64,000 nucleotides of DNA from Glandiceps talaboti (Eukaryota; Hemichordata; Enteropneusta; Spengelidae): contig NC_135565.1 in assembly GCF_964340395.1 (NCBI RefSeq), positions 19,004,709-19,068,708 on the forward strand. The letters run 5' to 3'. The translations under genes and the position numbers were made by a program. This document shows, piece after piece, positions 11,877-37,560 of this stretch. A model generated the notes under the pieces. The model searched no databases. It saw nothing but the letters and a program-made list of their open reading frames with translations, and was not told the DNA's origin. The stretch's first letter is position 1. Each line of letters opens with the position of its first letter.

Positions 11877-12049
11877 TCGTACATTACACACTGGGACAAC
11901 ATGACATGATACAAGTTTATGTGCACATTACAGAATGACAAATTGTAATACATGTAATTTATATCATAGCAGTACAAAAATATGCAATACAAACTGTAAT
12001 TCTCTTACAAGGAATTGTTCAGCTGCTGTATGGATGTATATATTAATAC

Positions 12050-12600
12050 TGAACAGATTGCTAGTCACTCTAACACAACTTAATTGTGTTAGTATTCTCC
12101 ATTTTAATTTTGTGTGTCTTGGAAGAATTCACTAATTTTCTAAGTGTCCTCCAATTGGTAAGATTGGGATTTACTTTAAGGTGTGACAGATATTTGTGTA
12201 CACTGCTCAAAACTTGAAAATATCAGTAACTCCTCCTAATTCTTGTTTTGTGTATCTTTGTAGAATTCACTATTTTTCCATGTGTCCTCTCTCTCTAGTG
12301 GTAAAACAGGAATTTACTTTAAGGTGCGACAGGTATTTGTGTACACTACTCAACACTTGAAAATATCAGTAACTGCTTCTAATTCTTGTTTTGTGTGTCT
12401 CAGAAGAAATCACTATTTTTCTAAATGTCCTAAATTGTGGCAGTAATCTTCATTTTAATCTGTGTCTGTCTTGGAAGAATTCACTATTTTTTCTAAATGT
12501 CCTCTAGTCGGTAAGACTGGGATTTACTTTAAGGTGTGACAGGTATTCATATACATTTCTCAAAACTTGAATATATCAGTATCTTCTAATTCCTATCTCT
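12050..12600. repeat. Tandem repeat, about 140 bp, about 4 diverged units
   Basis: Recurring blocks are TTTACTTTAAGGTGTGACAG, GTGTCTTGGAAGAATTCACT and AAAACTTGAAAATATCAGTA. Units have drifted and carry indels. The following stretch (12601-14450) holds nothing I can identify. Confidence 0.75.
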
Positions 12601-14450
12601 TCACCAATTTGTTTCTGGGTGATTTTCTCCTTTTTAAACTTTCATTTTAAATAGAACATGGAAATAATAACAACTGTATCATGATGGTGAATATAATATT
12701 GACTACATCAAGGTATTTAAACTTTGCTGATTTTACCCAACCATGGATTGTAATCCCATCATCTGTAAATTGTTCATTGCATGAACCCAGTTACACATAG
12801 TATCACATGGTGAGTGTACTATTTCACATATTGTGTTGTATCTGTGGAATACACTATCATTTGAATTATGTCAGAAACCTACAGTTAATTCCTTCAGTAA
12901 AATTGAAAGATTTATCTATTTTCCACAGCCTTGTATTTATAACTGTACATTACCTCTCAACTTTTACATCACATTAGAAAATGCATGACACTAAATAAAC
13001 TGAGTGAGTGATTGATAATCAAAGAGCTTTCCTTAACTTTATGATTCTCTACTGCTAGGAATACAAAAGCTGCAAAACTGGATTTTAAGGAACACATTCT
13101 TACTACCTGTAATAGATTTTACCTCATGCTAAACGGTCAAAATAGAACAGGATAGACTAATTTTCATGTCCTATAGTAACGAATGTGAAGAGTGGTAGTT
13201 ATGGTGTCAATTGCTCACACTTGTAATACATCATTCTGATCAAAGGCATCTCTAGACTTACAGCTGTAATGGTTGTAATACAATCTCTATACATGCAGAA
13301 AAGTGACAAAGCAAATAAAGTGACATTTTACAATAGAAAATTTGTTCTTTATGAGTAATAAGACAATACAGTATTTCAAAGGCATAGAATGATATATACT
13401 GATATAAATATTCAAAAATGTGTGTTTTCTGGAAATTGAGGGAAAAACGATGATTTCTGAATGGACACAAAGATTCATATTAAAATCTACACAAGGAAGT
13501 ACAAGACTGACTCTGAATAAATGTATTACACAATAAGTTAATTTGTTGACAAAAAAGTGATATTTTTAGCACAAAATGTTATTCAAGAAAGTTTCTAAAA
13601 AGTTTCGAGACATCAATAGTTGGGAAAAGCATTACCAAATGGAAGTTTTTAAAAAATGTACAATATATTTATAATGAATAAATTAACGTTTAACACCCTA
13701 TATGTATGAGATATAAACAAAAAGAAATGTGTTTCACTTAAGAGGGACAAGCAGATTGAACTACTGGTTGTATACAGCGCCCTCATTCGGTCATATGACA
13801 TGTTATAGAATCATATATAATAATGACTTAAGAAGACTGCAGTAAGTAATTTTACAAAAATATACTTAGTAAATTATTCGAGTTCAGCACTAACACTAGA
13901 AATAAAAGAACTCTTAATTTTGGATCACATGGGAAGAATATCAAGGTATTAAAGTGCAAAGACTTGCCATTATAATATTTGAAAAAAAAACCACTTTAAG
14001 GGGCACTGAACATAAGAAATTAATGTTACTGATGACAATTTACAAATCATACAAAACAAAATGTAACAGTCATCCAGTGAGAACATTATTTTTTAGTAAA
14101 AATTGTTTTAATCTTTTGTTGGGTAAAGAAATTTTGTGCATTTCATTTTGACAAAGTGTTATCTGATACTTGGGAATACAATGGTTTCTGGGGACTTTGA
14201 GTTTACTGAAAAGAGAAATACGCTTTTTACTGGGACCTAGCTATCACTGATTTAGGATGTTTTGGATGCAAAGCAATGTGGCACAGGAATTTTATTTCAG
14301 CCAAAACCAAACAATAACAACACAGCAACTATAAAAGTGAAAATAAATTTCAAAAAATGTCCGGTATTTGATAATATTTGTTTATGTACTCTTGGGACAT
14401 GATATTTTGGTGCAGTGCTAATCCTCTTTCTCCCTCTGGAGTGTTTGCGG

Positions 14451-15151
14451 TAGAATGTGCCTTGGGAACAAATTTCCCTACAAATTAAAATTCTTTAACT
14501 CTCTCCAAACTTTGCCATATGATAGCTTTCTCCACCCATTTTGAAATAATAAAAGAATTTTGGAGGTTTACCGTCTTGTTTTCAAGGAAATAAACAATCC
14601 TTTATTTTCTCATAGAGTGAACACAGTATTTGGCAGCCATATTGGATTCTATTTTCCTATAGACTTAACACAGTATTTGGTGGCCATATTGGATTCTATT
14701 TTCCTATAGACTTAACACAGTATTTGGCAGCCATATTGGATTCTATTTTCCCATAGACTTAACACAGTATTTGGTGGCCATATTGGACTCTAAGAGTTAT
14801 CACAGTATTTGGTGGCCATATTGAATTCTAAAATCACTAAATTTTGCTATCATTTTGACCTCTATTTAAAAATTTGTATGGTGATCCTGGATTTTTCTTG
14901 TTTTTTATTGATTTTAACTGAGAATAGTTGGAGTTTTCTACAACACAACAGCAAATATTGAAAGTTTAAAATGACTCCAGATTTTATTGAATTCTAAAAT
15001 CACTAAATTTTGCTATCATTTTGACCTCTATTTAAAAATTTGTATGGTGATCCTGGATTTTTCTTGTTTTTTATTGATTTTAACTGAGAATAGTTGGAGT
15101 TTTCTACAACACAACAGCAAATATTGAAAGTTTATTTTCGAGGCACATTCT
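14451..15151. mobile_element. Element with TAGAATGTGCC ends and internal duplications, copy 1
   Basis: The left end TAGAATGTGCCTTGGG and the complement of the right end TAGAATGTGCCTCG form short inverted termini. Inside are four to five units of about 56 bp (CACAGTATTTGGYRGCCATA) and a duplicated block of about 150 bp at 14820-14969 and 14987-15136. A related copy lies at 24637-24975 (TTGTTTTCAAGGAAA, GGCGGCCATATTGGAT, CATTTTGACCTCTATTT). Non-coding. Confidence 0.65.
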
Positions 15152-15584
15152 ATGTTATATAAAGTCAACTACCAGTATATTTAGGAAACAATTCAGAGTT
15201 CTTTCAGTTTAATGTTATGTTCTTCTACAAAATATTTTACATGAGTATTTAAAGTCAACGTTCTACACAGTGTTGAAATTTCACACAAAGTACATGTACT
15301 AAAAAATACGCTTAAAATGCAAACTTAAAATAGAAAAGCATTCAATATAAAAATTTTCTGTCGAAAATACACTAAAAAAGATAAGACTTTGCAGTGTCTA
15401 TAAAAAGAGAACAGTAAAAGGCGAGAGAGAAGAATTATGTACAGATAACCTTCAAGCTGAGACAAGATCCCTGACTTCTGGCAACAGCCTTTCATATTTT
15501 GGAAACCAAATCTCAAACTCCTCACTTTGGTAAAAGACAAAAACAAAACATCCAACCCTCCAAAATATCAACTTCCAGGTTTTA

Positions 15585-16075
15585 CCAAAATCACTTCAAG
15601 ATGTTATCAAAATGACTCCAGATTTTAGCAAAATCACTTCAAGATGTTATCAAAATCACTTCCAGATTTTACCAAAATGACTTCAAGATGTTATCAAAAT
15701 GACTCCAGATTTTAGCAAAATCACTTCAAGATGTTATCAAAATCACTTCCAGATTTTACCAAAATCACTTCAAGATGTTATCAAAATGACTCCAGATTTT
15801 AGCAAAATCACTTCAAGATGTTATCAAAATGACTCCAGATTTTAGCAAAATTACTTCAAGATGTTATCAAAATCACTTCCAGATTTTACCAAAATCACTT
15901 CAAGATGTTATCAAAATCACTTCCAGATTTTAGCAAAATCACTTCAAGATGTTATCAAAATGACTCCAGATTTTAGCAAAATCACTTCAAGATTTTATCA
16001 AAATGACTCCAGATTTTAGCAAAATTACTTCCAGATTTTATCAAAATGACTCCAGATTTTACTAAAATGACTTTG
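15585..16075. repeat. Minisatellite of 17/34 bp just downstream of LARGE
   Basis: Alternating blocks AAAATSACTTCAAGATGTTATC and AAAATSACTCCAGATTTTA give a 17-bp basic and 34-bp higher-order period, with about 14 double units. It lies about 180-670 bp past the LARGE stop codon in the sense of that gene, so it is probably transcribed in the 3' UTR. That is inference because no polyadenylation site is proven. Confidence 0.85.
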
Positions 16076-16258
16076 GGTTGGAGTTAAACCTTAAACGCTA
16101 AAGAATCAACTTCAAGGTTGAACAAGGTCTCTGCCCTTTATCAACACATTTCTAGATTTTGATAAAATCTTCAACATCTAATTATCGTCTGCCAGATTTC
16201 CCCAAAATCTTCCAACTTTACTAATCAAACTTCTAGGTTTTATCAAGTTCTCCATCTC

Positions 16259-29204
<12,946 letters not shown>

Positions 29205-29214
29205 TATTTCACAC

Positions 29215-29244
29215 TCAGAGAAATGGTTCACTCCTTTCCACCAT
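29215..29244 (-). promoter_or_regulatory. Short upstream ORF in the LARGE leader
   Basis: ATG followed by eight sense codons and TGA ends 10 nt before the chosen LARGE start. A likely acceptor (TTCTATTACCAG, about 29253-29264) just upstream suggests the leader is spliced. If the transcript includes this exon as drawn, the small ORF could lower or gate translation of LARGE. Confidence 0.5.
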
Positions 29245-29401
29245 CGTTAATATCTGGTAATAGAAAAGAATCAGAATGAAAATTAGAAGATAAAACCACA
29301 CATTTTTGTACAATACACAGTATGCACATGTATGACACTGTCACAGACAATACAGATTGAATTCAAACTAACTATATAGCTATAAAATTCTGTACATTCT
29401 G

Positions 29402-29754
29402 TGGCGTCACGATGCATGAATGGTTAGCGTGGCCAGGTTGGAATCTGCAGGTTGCAGGTTTGAGCCCCATCGCTGCCGTTTGTTGCTGAGTAGCTAAAGT
29501 CCTCGGGTGAGATTTCAACCACAACTGTGCCTCAGTCCACCCAGCTGTAATCCCCGGTAATTGGGGACCTGTTAGGATAGAGGTTGCAATGTGTAAACTT
29601 TCATCCTATGTACTTATAAAGGCTGCAATGGATTGTATGCTTCCTAGGGAGTTGAGGAAGTATAAAGGGCTGTTTTGCCCAGTATAGATCCATGCCAGGG
29701 GTAATAAGTGCTTAGAGCACAGAGTAGGAAAGTGCTATATAAAAAAACTCCATT
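29402..29754 (+). mobile_element. tRNA-derived SINE, copy 2
   Basis: Full-length relative of the 27298 copy. Box A is TGGTTAGCGTGGCC and box B GGTTTGAGCCC carries one mismatch. It shares the body CACAACTGTGCCTCAGTC and the tail AAAGTGCTATATAA. Located about 150 bp upstream of the exon holding the LARGE start codon, in the presumed 5' UTR intron. Confidence 0.9.
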
Positions 29755-30049
29755 ACATGTATATGATGTTCACAAATGTGTCTTATATGTAACTCATACT
29801 GCAAAATGTTAGATGAAGATATTTATTTCCCTAAATGTTACATGTAATAGTATATTATTATAATATAATTTATAAAGTATAATCATTATTATCATCATTA
29901 TTATTATTATTATTATTAAATAAGTTAATTTTCATTTAACACAAAAGTAATTTTTTGCATATTTTGACATCAGACGATAAACATCCTCTTGGAAAATTTC
30001 TTGTTGATGTAAACAGTCCTTCAGCAGTCTGCTAAAGGATCATATTCAC

Positions 30050-30645
30050 AATACCAGGTATTTCTGTATTACCAGGTATTTCTGTATTACCAGGTATTTC
30101 TGTATTACCAGGTATTCACATTACCAGGTATTCACATTACCAGGTATTTCTGTATTACCAGGTATTTCTGTATTACCAGGTATTCACATTACCAGGTATT
30201 TCTGTATTACCAGGTATTTCTGTATTACCAGGTATTCACATTACCAGGTATTTCTGTATTACCAGGTATTTCTGTATTACCAGGTATTCACATTACCAGG
30301 TATTTCTGTATTACCAGGTATTTCTGTATTACCAGGTATTCACATTACCAGGTATTTCTGTATTACCAGGTATTTCTGAATTACCAGGTATTCACATTAC
30401 CAGGTATTTCTGTAATACCAGGTATTTCTGTATTACCAGGTATTTCTGAATTACCAGGTATTCACATTACCAGGTATTTCTGTAATACCAGGTATTTCTG
30501 TATTACCAGGTATTTCTGAATTACCAGGTATTCACATTACCAGGTATTTCTGTATTACCAGGTATTTCTGTAATACCAGGTATTTCTGTATTACCAGGTA
30601 TTTCTGAATTACCAGGTATTCACATTACCAGGTATTTCTGTATCA
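30050..30645. repeat. ATTACCAGGTATT minisatellite with higher-order pattern
   Basis: About 35 units of two types, ATTACCAGGTATTTCTGT (18 bp) and ATTACCAGGTATTCAC (16 bp), recur in the order long-long-short, later long-long-long-short. The ordered alternation points to amplification of multi-unit blocks. In the presumed LARGE 5' UTR intron. Confidence 0.95.
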
Positions 30646-30956
30646 TACATGTACTTGCTACGCAAGAAAGATTGATTGGTATCATATACAGTTATTACAG
30701 ATGGTGACTTACTTAAACACATGTAAATTGTACATGTACAGATTCATTGTTGACGACTATACACATACATGTACAAAGTATGTTATGTCTGGGGGTACCT
30801 AAACAAACTATAGAAGCAATGTATATGTACATGGTGACAAACAAATGTACAATGTCATAATTTTTCACTCCAAAAGTATACAATGTTCTCTGTATATGTA
30901 ATTGACCCCTTAGTACTCATTGGAAAGTACTAATTCAGGTCATATTCGCTCTTTAA

Positions 30957-31347
30957 AGTGACCATATGGATGATGATTGGGTATTTATTTTGGATTTTTA
31001 AAATTTATAAATTACATTGTAATTCTTTCATGGCACCATCCTACTTGGAAAATAAATACGAAACAACATATGCCAAGTCTGTGTTTGTAACTCAATACAT
31101 TGCAAATGACTGATAACTATAAAATGTTTGTTATTGTACATGTGTATGTCAATAGCAAACCTTTTAAAAATACATTTTTACCCTTTTTGCATATTTTATA
31201 TATATATATTTTTTTACATATTAAGTTACAAACACAGATTTGGCATATGTTGTTTCATATCAATTGTTTAATTAGGAAGCAATGATAATATTGTTTTATA
31301 GATTAAAAATCTAAAATAAATACCAAATTTTCATTTATATGGCCACT
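30957..31347. mobile_element. TTAA-family foldback MITE, copy 1
   Basis: The left end AGTGACCATATGGATGATGA is mirrored by a right end whose complement reads AGTGGCCATATAAATGAAAA. Arms of more than 150 bp include GGTATTTATTTTRGATTTTT and AACAACATATGCCAARTCTG. A TTAA precedes the left end. The right flank is altered by a second insertion. Copies 2 and 3 are at 35491 and 44776. Confidence 0.88.
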
Positions 31348-31352
31348 TTATC

Positions 31353-31551
31353 TACAGGCATTTGTTTCCCAAGATACGTATCAGAATATTTCTATCAGAA
31401 TACAATAAAATGTCGATAATCACAGAAGCAAGTGTAATTTTACCCCTTTCATATATAGTTGGCTAAACACATCTACATGTATATTATCAATATTATCGAC
31501 ATTTTATTGTAGTTTGATACATACATGTATCTCGGGAAACAAATGCCTGTG
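31353..31551. mobile_element. hAT-like MITE with perfect 8-bp target duplication
   Basis: The ends are TACAGGCATTTGTTTCCC and, on the complement of the right side, CACAGGCATTTGTTTCCC. Arms extend through ACAATAAAATGTCGATAAT. The flanks are identical 8-mers ACTTTATC at 31345-31352 and 31552-31559. An 8-bp duplication is characteristic of hAT-superfamily insertion. The 199-bp element inserted at the right tip of the TTAA-family copy at 30957. Confidence 0.9.
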
Positions 31552-31559
31552 ACTTTATC

Positions 31560-32800
31560 CCACTCTTTGTCTTCCATATAGTTTGATGACTCGCTCATAT
31601 TCAGATTTGATTACTTTGACTTGCAAGCATCAATTGTCAGAAACAATTTATAAATGAAAATGGACTCTGTCTTAGTTACTCTATAGTTATTTTTACTCAT
31701 GAAATTTTCTGATAACAAAGTCAAAAATATTCTTGGAAGGGAATCTCAAATTTACGACGACACCTTTATCACCATGGTGACAATACTAGTAGTTAAATAT
31801 CCTTGATAATCCTGACAAGATGTAGGCAAACATTTGGAGTCGCTTCCAAGAAATATTTTAGTATCTGAGTAGGAATTTTCATTCATATTTTCGATCAATT
31901 CAGTCCTTTATTTACAGTTTTATTTCATGTATGGTACATTTGTACATGTAGCTGAAAAGACAGAACTGGTCTATGTTATCAATATGACTATTTACTTTTA
32001 CAATGTAACTTTTGATTACATTTATTCCCTGGAGGAATTCTGTATTTATCAAATTCAAAACTTACATATACAGTAGATGTATCGTACTAAATTCATCATC
32101 AGACTCAATGTCATAACTTTAAAAGTTTGCAATTATTTTATATATTATTTGAGATAAGAATTGAATTTCAGGTAATTCTAGCCTACATGTAAAAATGTAT
32201 TCCAGTCTTTGTAGAATACAAACTGTGCATGTCAATACATATGTACATTCGACCATGTGATTATACAACATATACATGTAAACACATTTCAGGACATTAC
32301 TGTGACATGTACATGTAGTACAGTGTACATTTCTGGTAAGAAATATAAAAATAATGGCTGCTATAATGTACATTGTATCTACATGTACCTTTTGTACACA
32401 ATTTTGTTCACATTACTGTTCAAGAAAACTAATAATTGTAATGGATGGTGTTTTCACAATATTTCCCCAAGTACATGTATACTATAATACTATTCAATCA
32501 TAATTTGCAATCAATGGCAGTGTCCAGATGTTATCATTTCCTGTATTCAGTGTCGGAAATTGTGGGGAAATATTGCATGTACATACATTTTGTATGGCCT
32601 ATTTCATGTTAGTTTTCACTGGCTTTGCTCGATTTACTAACGTTACAATATACATCAACATACTTTAAGGAACACATGCATTTTGTTATCATCAATGTAT
32701 CAACCAAATTACATGTACATGTATATGAAATTTGCAGTTTCCATTCTGAAGATATTGCCCAATTGCCAAAAATTATTATTTATGCAAATACATCATTAAT
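31560..32800. other. Non-coding, presumed LARGE 5' UTR intron
   Basis: AT-rich, with very frequent ACATGTA/TACATGTA words but no exon, transposon end or tandem array that I can support. Confidence 0.4.
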
Positions 32801-32956
32801 ATGGCAGTTTTCACACCCACTATTTCTTGCGAGACTTCACGATTTTTGTAATTTTATTATTATTGTTCTCAAATATGTAAAAAAAAGTTTAGGGTCGATG
32901 TGAAAAACTAGGTGGCGTCAGGTAACCGGAACCAAACAACTTTTTTATTTGGACCA
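32801..32956. mobile_element. GGTAACCGGAACCAAACAAC-family element, partial copy
   Basis: Matches the right 140-155 bp of the elements at 55509 and 58009, including ACTATTTCTTGCGAGACTTC, AAGTTTAGGGTCGRYGTGAA and the terminal GGTAACCGGAACCAAACAAC. The left terminus was not found. Confidence 0.8.
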
Positions 32957-35490
32957 ATCTCTTTATTTCTAAGACATCATAGAATGGAATATCTTCTACT
33001 TTCTGTGAATGTTTGAAATACTTTGATACATGTAAATACAGATATCATATGTACATGCAATCACACAATATACATGTACACCATCATGTATACAATCTTA
33101 GGTATGTATGCTGACATGTGGACTCAATCTAATGAATGGATATGGACAAAAAGTCAACCAAAGGTCAGTTAGTCGGCAATGATACTACATGTTTGTGTAC
33201 AAGTATTAAATTAATATCTATACAATGTATACCAGTCTGCAATGGGGGTTTTAAATGTTGGAAAGTGAAATTTGTTGGAAATTGCAATCTTCATGGATTC
33301 CAGGCATGTACATGTAATTATGTGGCACTACAACACTATGCACATACATGTACATGTACATAGCATACATGTACTTTTTAGATTCTATGGTTACATGTAG
33401 TTTACAAAATTGTGTTAGTAAATTATTGTCTGACAATGTCACATTCATTTGTTTGGACAAATATTTGAAACAGATTTCGGTGATTGGAACTACCAAATTA
33501 CATTTTGTTAATAAGTTGAAAAATCTATGTCAAAGTTGGCCTAGATTCTATATATGCTTGTGTTGATTGGGGCTATTACGAACAACTTACATTTACATTT
33601 TTGTACATGTGTATGCTTGTCATGTGAGTAGTGGGTATTAGCTCAAAACAACAGTTGAACACAAGTATATACATGTACTAATCTAAGCTGTGTCTGTCCA
33701 TGTGTATACATGTACATGTTAAATGAACATGTACACCCGTATATACATGTATAAATTGTGCGACATGTTACATCATTCATATAATATATACATTTGTATT
33801 ATGGTCACTTTATTGTAATGGCCATTGCCCCGAAATACAAAGACAATTCACACATAATCTGATAAAACATCACACGTCACAACCTCAGAAAGTATCATTT
33901 ACATCTTTTCTCAAAGATAGTGTACATGTATGGTAATGAAAAACAGCGAGTTTTTGGACTGTATCACTGTCAATGACATCATTCATAAATGTACAACCAA
34001 CATGTACATGAAGCAAAGACTGCATTTATGGTAATGTGCTACAAAAAATTATGTCAATAAATGAGGTATTGTCACATTCATTCGATTTTTTACTGACAAA
34101 ATCCACCACACAAAGGTCCTAAGTGGCAATGTTGGGTATGAAACTTACATGTACATTTGTATGATGTACTTTACATGTATGAATGAAAATCTGGAAATTA
34201 CCATGTTAACAAAATGCATGTAATCAAGCCCACAATATAATGACAAACATTTCGATAGATCTGCCCATAGACACTGGAGGGAAATTTCCCCTTCTCTGCC
34301 TATGCTCATCGTATAACACATTGTTACCATCTACAAAGCAGTTGATCTCACCCTTCATTGTCTAGTAATAGTATGATTGTACAATGTTCTATTTCCTGTC
34401 TTGTTCAAAGTGTACTTTTGTCTCTTTTCAGTACCAAGTTGTTGGCAGCTGTTCAACTTCTTTGATGTTAAAACAATTACAACATGTTGTTGAAGATTCT
34501 CAGTTTTTGAGATGTCAGGTGAACTCATTTTAGCCTAGAAACATGGCTATCTGAGTCGATTTACTGGCTTGACAATTCCGATGAACAACATTACAGCCTA
34601 TTTCCAGTTACATCTTCATCTTATACTGTTGATAGAGGTCCAAGATCTGTACAAAGTTCCAATAGTTTACAATAGTCTAGTCCAGTACGTATTTGCCATT
34701 ACCATGAATCTGGACATATGGATAAGATGTGTTGTTGTATAGGAATGGTGTACATGTACCTTTCCATGGCTTTATGATACAACCATGCAGAAATCAAGAA
34801 TAAACTACACAGTGTGTCACGCTACACTTTTAGGATAGCAAGATTGAATAAATACAGTTTCTTGCAACATTTTGTCTAAAGGAAATTAACTTTTTTTATG
34901 AAGTACATATTGTACATGTAAAGTACTACCATGCAGAACTTTAATGCAGATGTTAAAATGTTGGCACCCACGTGTTTGCGTCTAGTTGCAGTGTGTTTAA
35001 ATAGATTATTTCATAATAGACACAATGTAGCAAGAAATTGTGATCTTGTTACGTTGTATTTTAGTATAGAATATCCAGTTTCTTATTGGTTTCTGCATGG
35101 TTGTATCATGAAGGTAGGAAGGACTACCTCCATGGTTGTATCAAACAGAGCTGGTGAACGGCAGCTTGAAACAGGCTGTATAACAAGCCAGATAGCCAAT
35201 CTCTAGGCTAACTCGATATCTATTCACATGTAGTCATATACAATGTATATATACAAATGTACATTGGAGATCTCAGTGTGCACGGTTGATTGAAACCATG
35301 CATATATTACTGTGTCTACATTTGAATTATTGTATCTATTAAAAGTAACCACATTTCCTTTCGTTATTACAAATCAGCCTCTGTCTGTATATAACAATTA
35401 ATTGGCTTTCCAATGATTTACTACATCCGTGTACTACAACTGGACCTAGCAGTGACTAAGTATGCAGTAGTGTGACATTTGTCATGACTG
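32957..35490. other. Non-coding, ACATGTA-rich, presumed LARGE 5' UTR intron
   Basis: No coding exon seen. TACATGTA and ACATGTACATGTA words are scattered throughout at high density. No clear array or terminal repeat. Confidence 0.4.
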
Positions 35491-36434
35491 AAAGTAGCCA
35501 TATGGATGAGGATTGGGTATTTATTCTGGATTTTTAATTTATAAAACAATTTTATCATTCCTTCCTATTTGAAAATCAATGTGAAACAACATTGACAAAG
35601 TTTCTGTTTGTAACTCAATACATTGCAAAAAGGCTAAAAAATGTGTAAAAAAGTTTACATATACTCATATAGTATTATTGTATGTACAATATTACAAATT
35701 TTACAGTTACAATGTATTACCAGTAATCTTTTGTAATGTAGAGTTACAAACAAGGACTTGGCAAATGTTGTTTTACATTGATTTTTCAAGTAAGACGCCA
35801 TGATAACATTGTTATATAAATTAACAAGTCATTGAGAATAACATAATCCCCGCTATGATTGGGTTTTAAGGAACATGAAAACTGTGGCAATAAAATGGCT
35901 GCCAGGCAGCCATATCGGATTGTATCATGACAACAATGAATATGCACATGTACATGTATGTCATAGAACACTGTGCTAATACCAACTTTGAATGAGATCT
36001 GTTCAAGCATGTCTGAGTTATGGCTTTGGACATGGAAAATTCGCAAACGAAATGGCTGCCAGGCAGCCATATTGGATCGTATCACAACAACAATGAATAT
36101 GCACATGTATGTCATAGAACACTGTCCTAATACCAACTTTGAATGAGATCTGTTCAAGCATGTCTGAGTTATGGCTTTGGACAGGGAAAATTCGCAAACA
36201 AAATGGCTGCTACACGGCCATATTGGATCGTATCATGAAACAAATTGACATGCACATGTATGCCATAGTATGTTGCCCCTGTACCAAGTTTGAAAAAAAT
36301 TGGTCCAGGCATCTCTAAGAAACGGCTCTGGACGGACGGACGCATGCACGGACAGACAGAACCCAATCCATAAGTCCACGTCCGGACTATGTCCGGCGGG
36401 GACTACATTATGTATCGTCATCCATATGGCTACT
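35491..36434. mobile_element. TTAA-family foldback MITE, copy 2, enlarged by an internal repeat
   Basis: The left arm (AAGTAGCCATATGGATGAGG) and left internal sequence match copies 1 and 3. The right tip (complement AAGTAGCCATATGGATGACG) is separated from the rest of the right arm by about 590 bp. That insert holds three units of about 150 bp with AAAATGGCTGCCAGGCAGCC and GAGTTATGGCTTTGGACA, then a GGACGGACGGACGCATGCAC stretch. Confidence 0.8.
35870..36360. repeat. Three-unit tandem repeat, about 150 bp, with GGCAGCCATATTGGATCGTA
   Basis: Units share AAAATGGCTGCC, GGCAGCCATATTGGATCGTA, CATGTATGTCATAGAACACT and GCATGTCTGAGTTATGGC. The third unit has drifted and leads into a (GGAC)n-like tract. 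It is inside the MITE copy at 35491-36434. Confidence 0.88.
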
Positions 36435-36799
36435 TAAACCTTATGGGCTAACAAATGGATGACTGCTGCATGATACAAACAGCTGTATATTATATATTTA
36501 TGGACGGATTGGAAGTATGGTGTCATGAATACTACATATTGTAACTCCATGATGCATCAGTAATAATATTGTGTCCTGGCATGACTAGAAATTTGGGTTC
36601 AAGTGTACTTTTGAGTGTGTTAAATAAATGAGCCCTCTAACTATACAGAATATACACTGTGTTGGGAGGTCACAAGTTGGGGAAATGTATATACATGTAT
36701 GTGTTCAATATATAAAATACCAGAATAATGTTACAGTATTAATTGAAGTAAATTTTATACACTTCAACATGGATTGAATCTGCTTTCTCTAAACTTGTA

Positions 36800-37560
36800 C
36801 TTAGTTGTGTACATGTACAAACAAACAAACAACCCATGGAAAAAAGAGGAACAACTTGTACTTAGTTGTTTACAAACAAACACACCCTAGGGAGAAAGAG
36901 GAACAACTTGTACTTAGTTGTGTACAAACAAACAAACAAACAAACAAACAACCCATGGAAGAAAGAGGAACAACTTGTACTTAGTTGTGTAGAAACAAAC
37001 AAACAAACAAACAACCCATGGAAGAAAGAGGAACAACTTGTACTTAGTTGTGTACAAACAAACAAACAAACAAACAACCCATGGAAGAAAGAGGAACAAC
37101 TTGTACTTAGTTGTGTACAAACAAACAAACAAACAAACAAACAACCCATGGAAGAAAGAGGAACAACTTGTACTTAGTTGTTTACAAACAAACACCCCCA
37201 TGGAAGAAAGAGAACCAACTTGTACTTAGTTGTGTACAAACAAACACACCCTAGGGAGAAAGAGGATCAACTTGTACTTAGTTGTGTACAAACAAACAAA
37301 CAAACAACCCATGGAAGAAAGATGAACAACTTGTACTTAGTTGTGTACAAACAATCACCCCCATGGAAGAAAGAGAACCAACTTGTACTTTGTTGTGTAC
37401 AAACAAACAAACAGACAAACAACCCATGGAAGAAAGAGAACCAACTTGTACTTAGTTGTGTACAAACAAACAAACAAACAAACAGACAAACAACCCATGG
37501 AAGAAAGAGAACCAACTTGTACTTAGTTGTGTACAAACAAACACCTCCTACATGTACAGA
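36800..37560. repeat. Tandem repeat of about 50-68 bp, about 12 units
   Basis: Units contain ACAACTTGTACTTAGTTGTG, a variable (ACAA)n run and CCCATGGAAGAAAGAGGAA. The variable CAAA count changes unit length and frame. Apparent proteins on both strands have no start, splice or family support. Confidence 0.93.

Noticed and set aside
29205-29231. LARGE start nine codons further upstream at a GTG
   Set aside because: Animal genes start at ATG, and the GTG follows an in-frame stop. The ATG at 29204 gives a normal type II membrane N-terminus.
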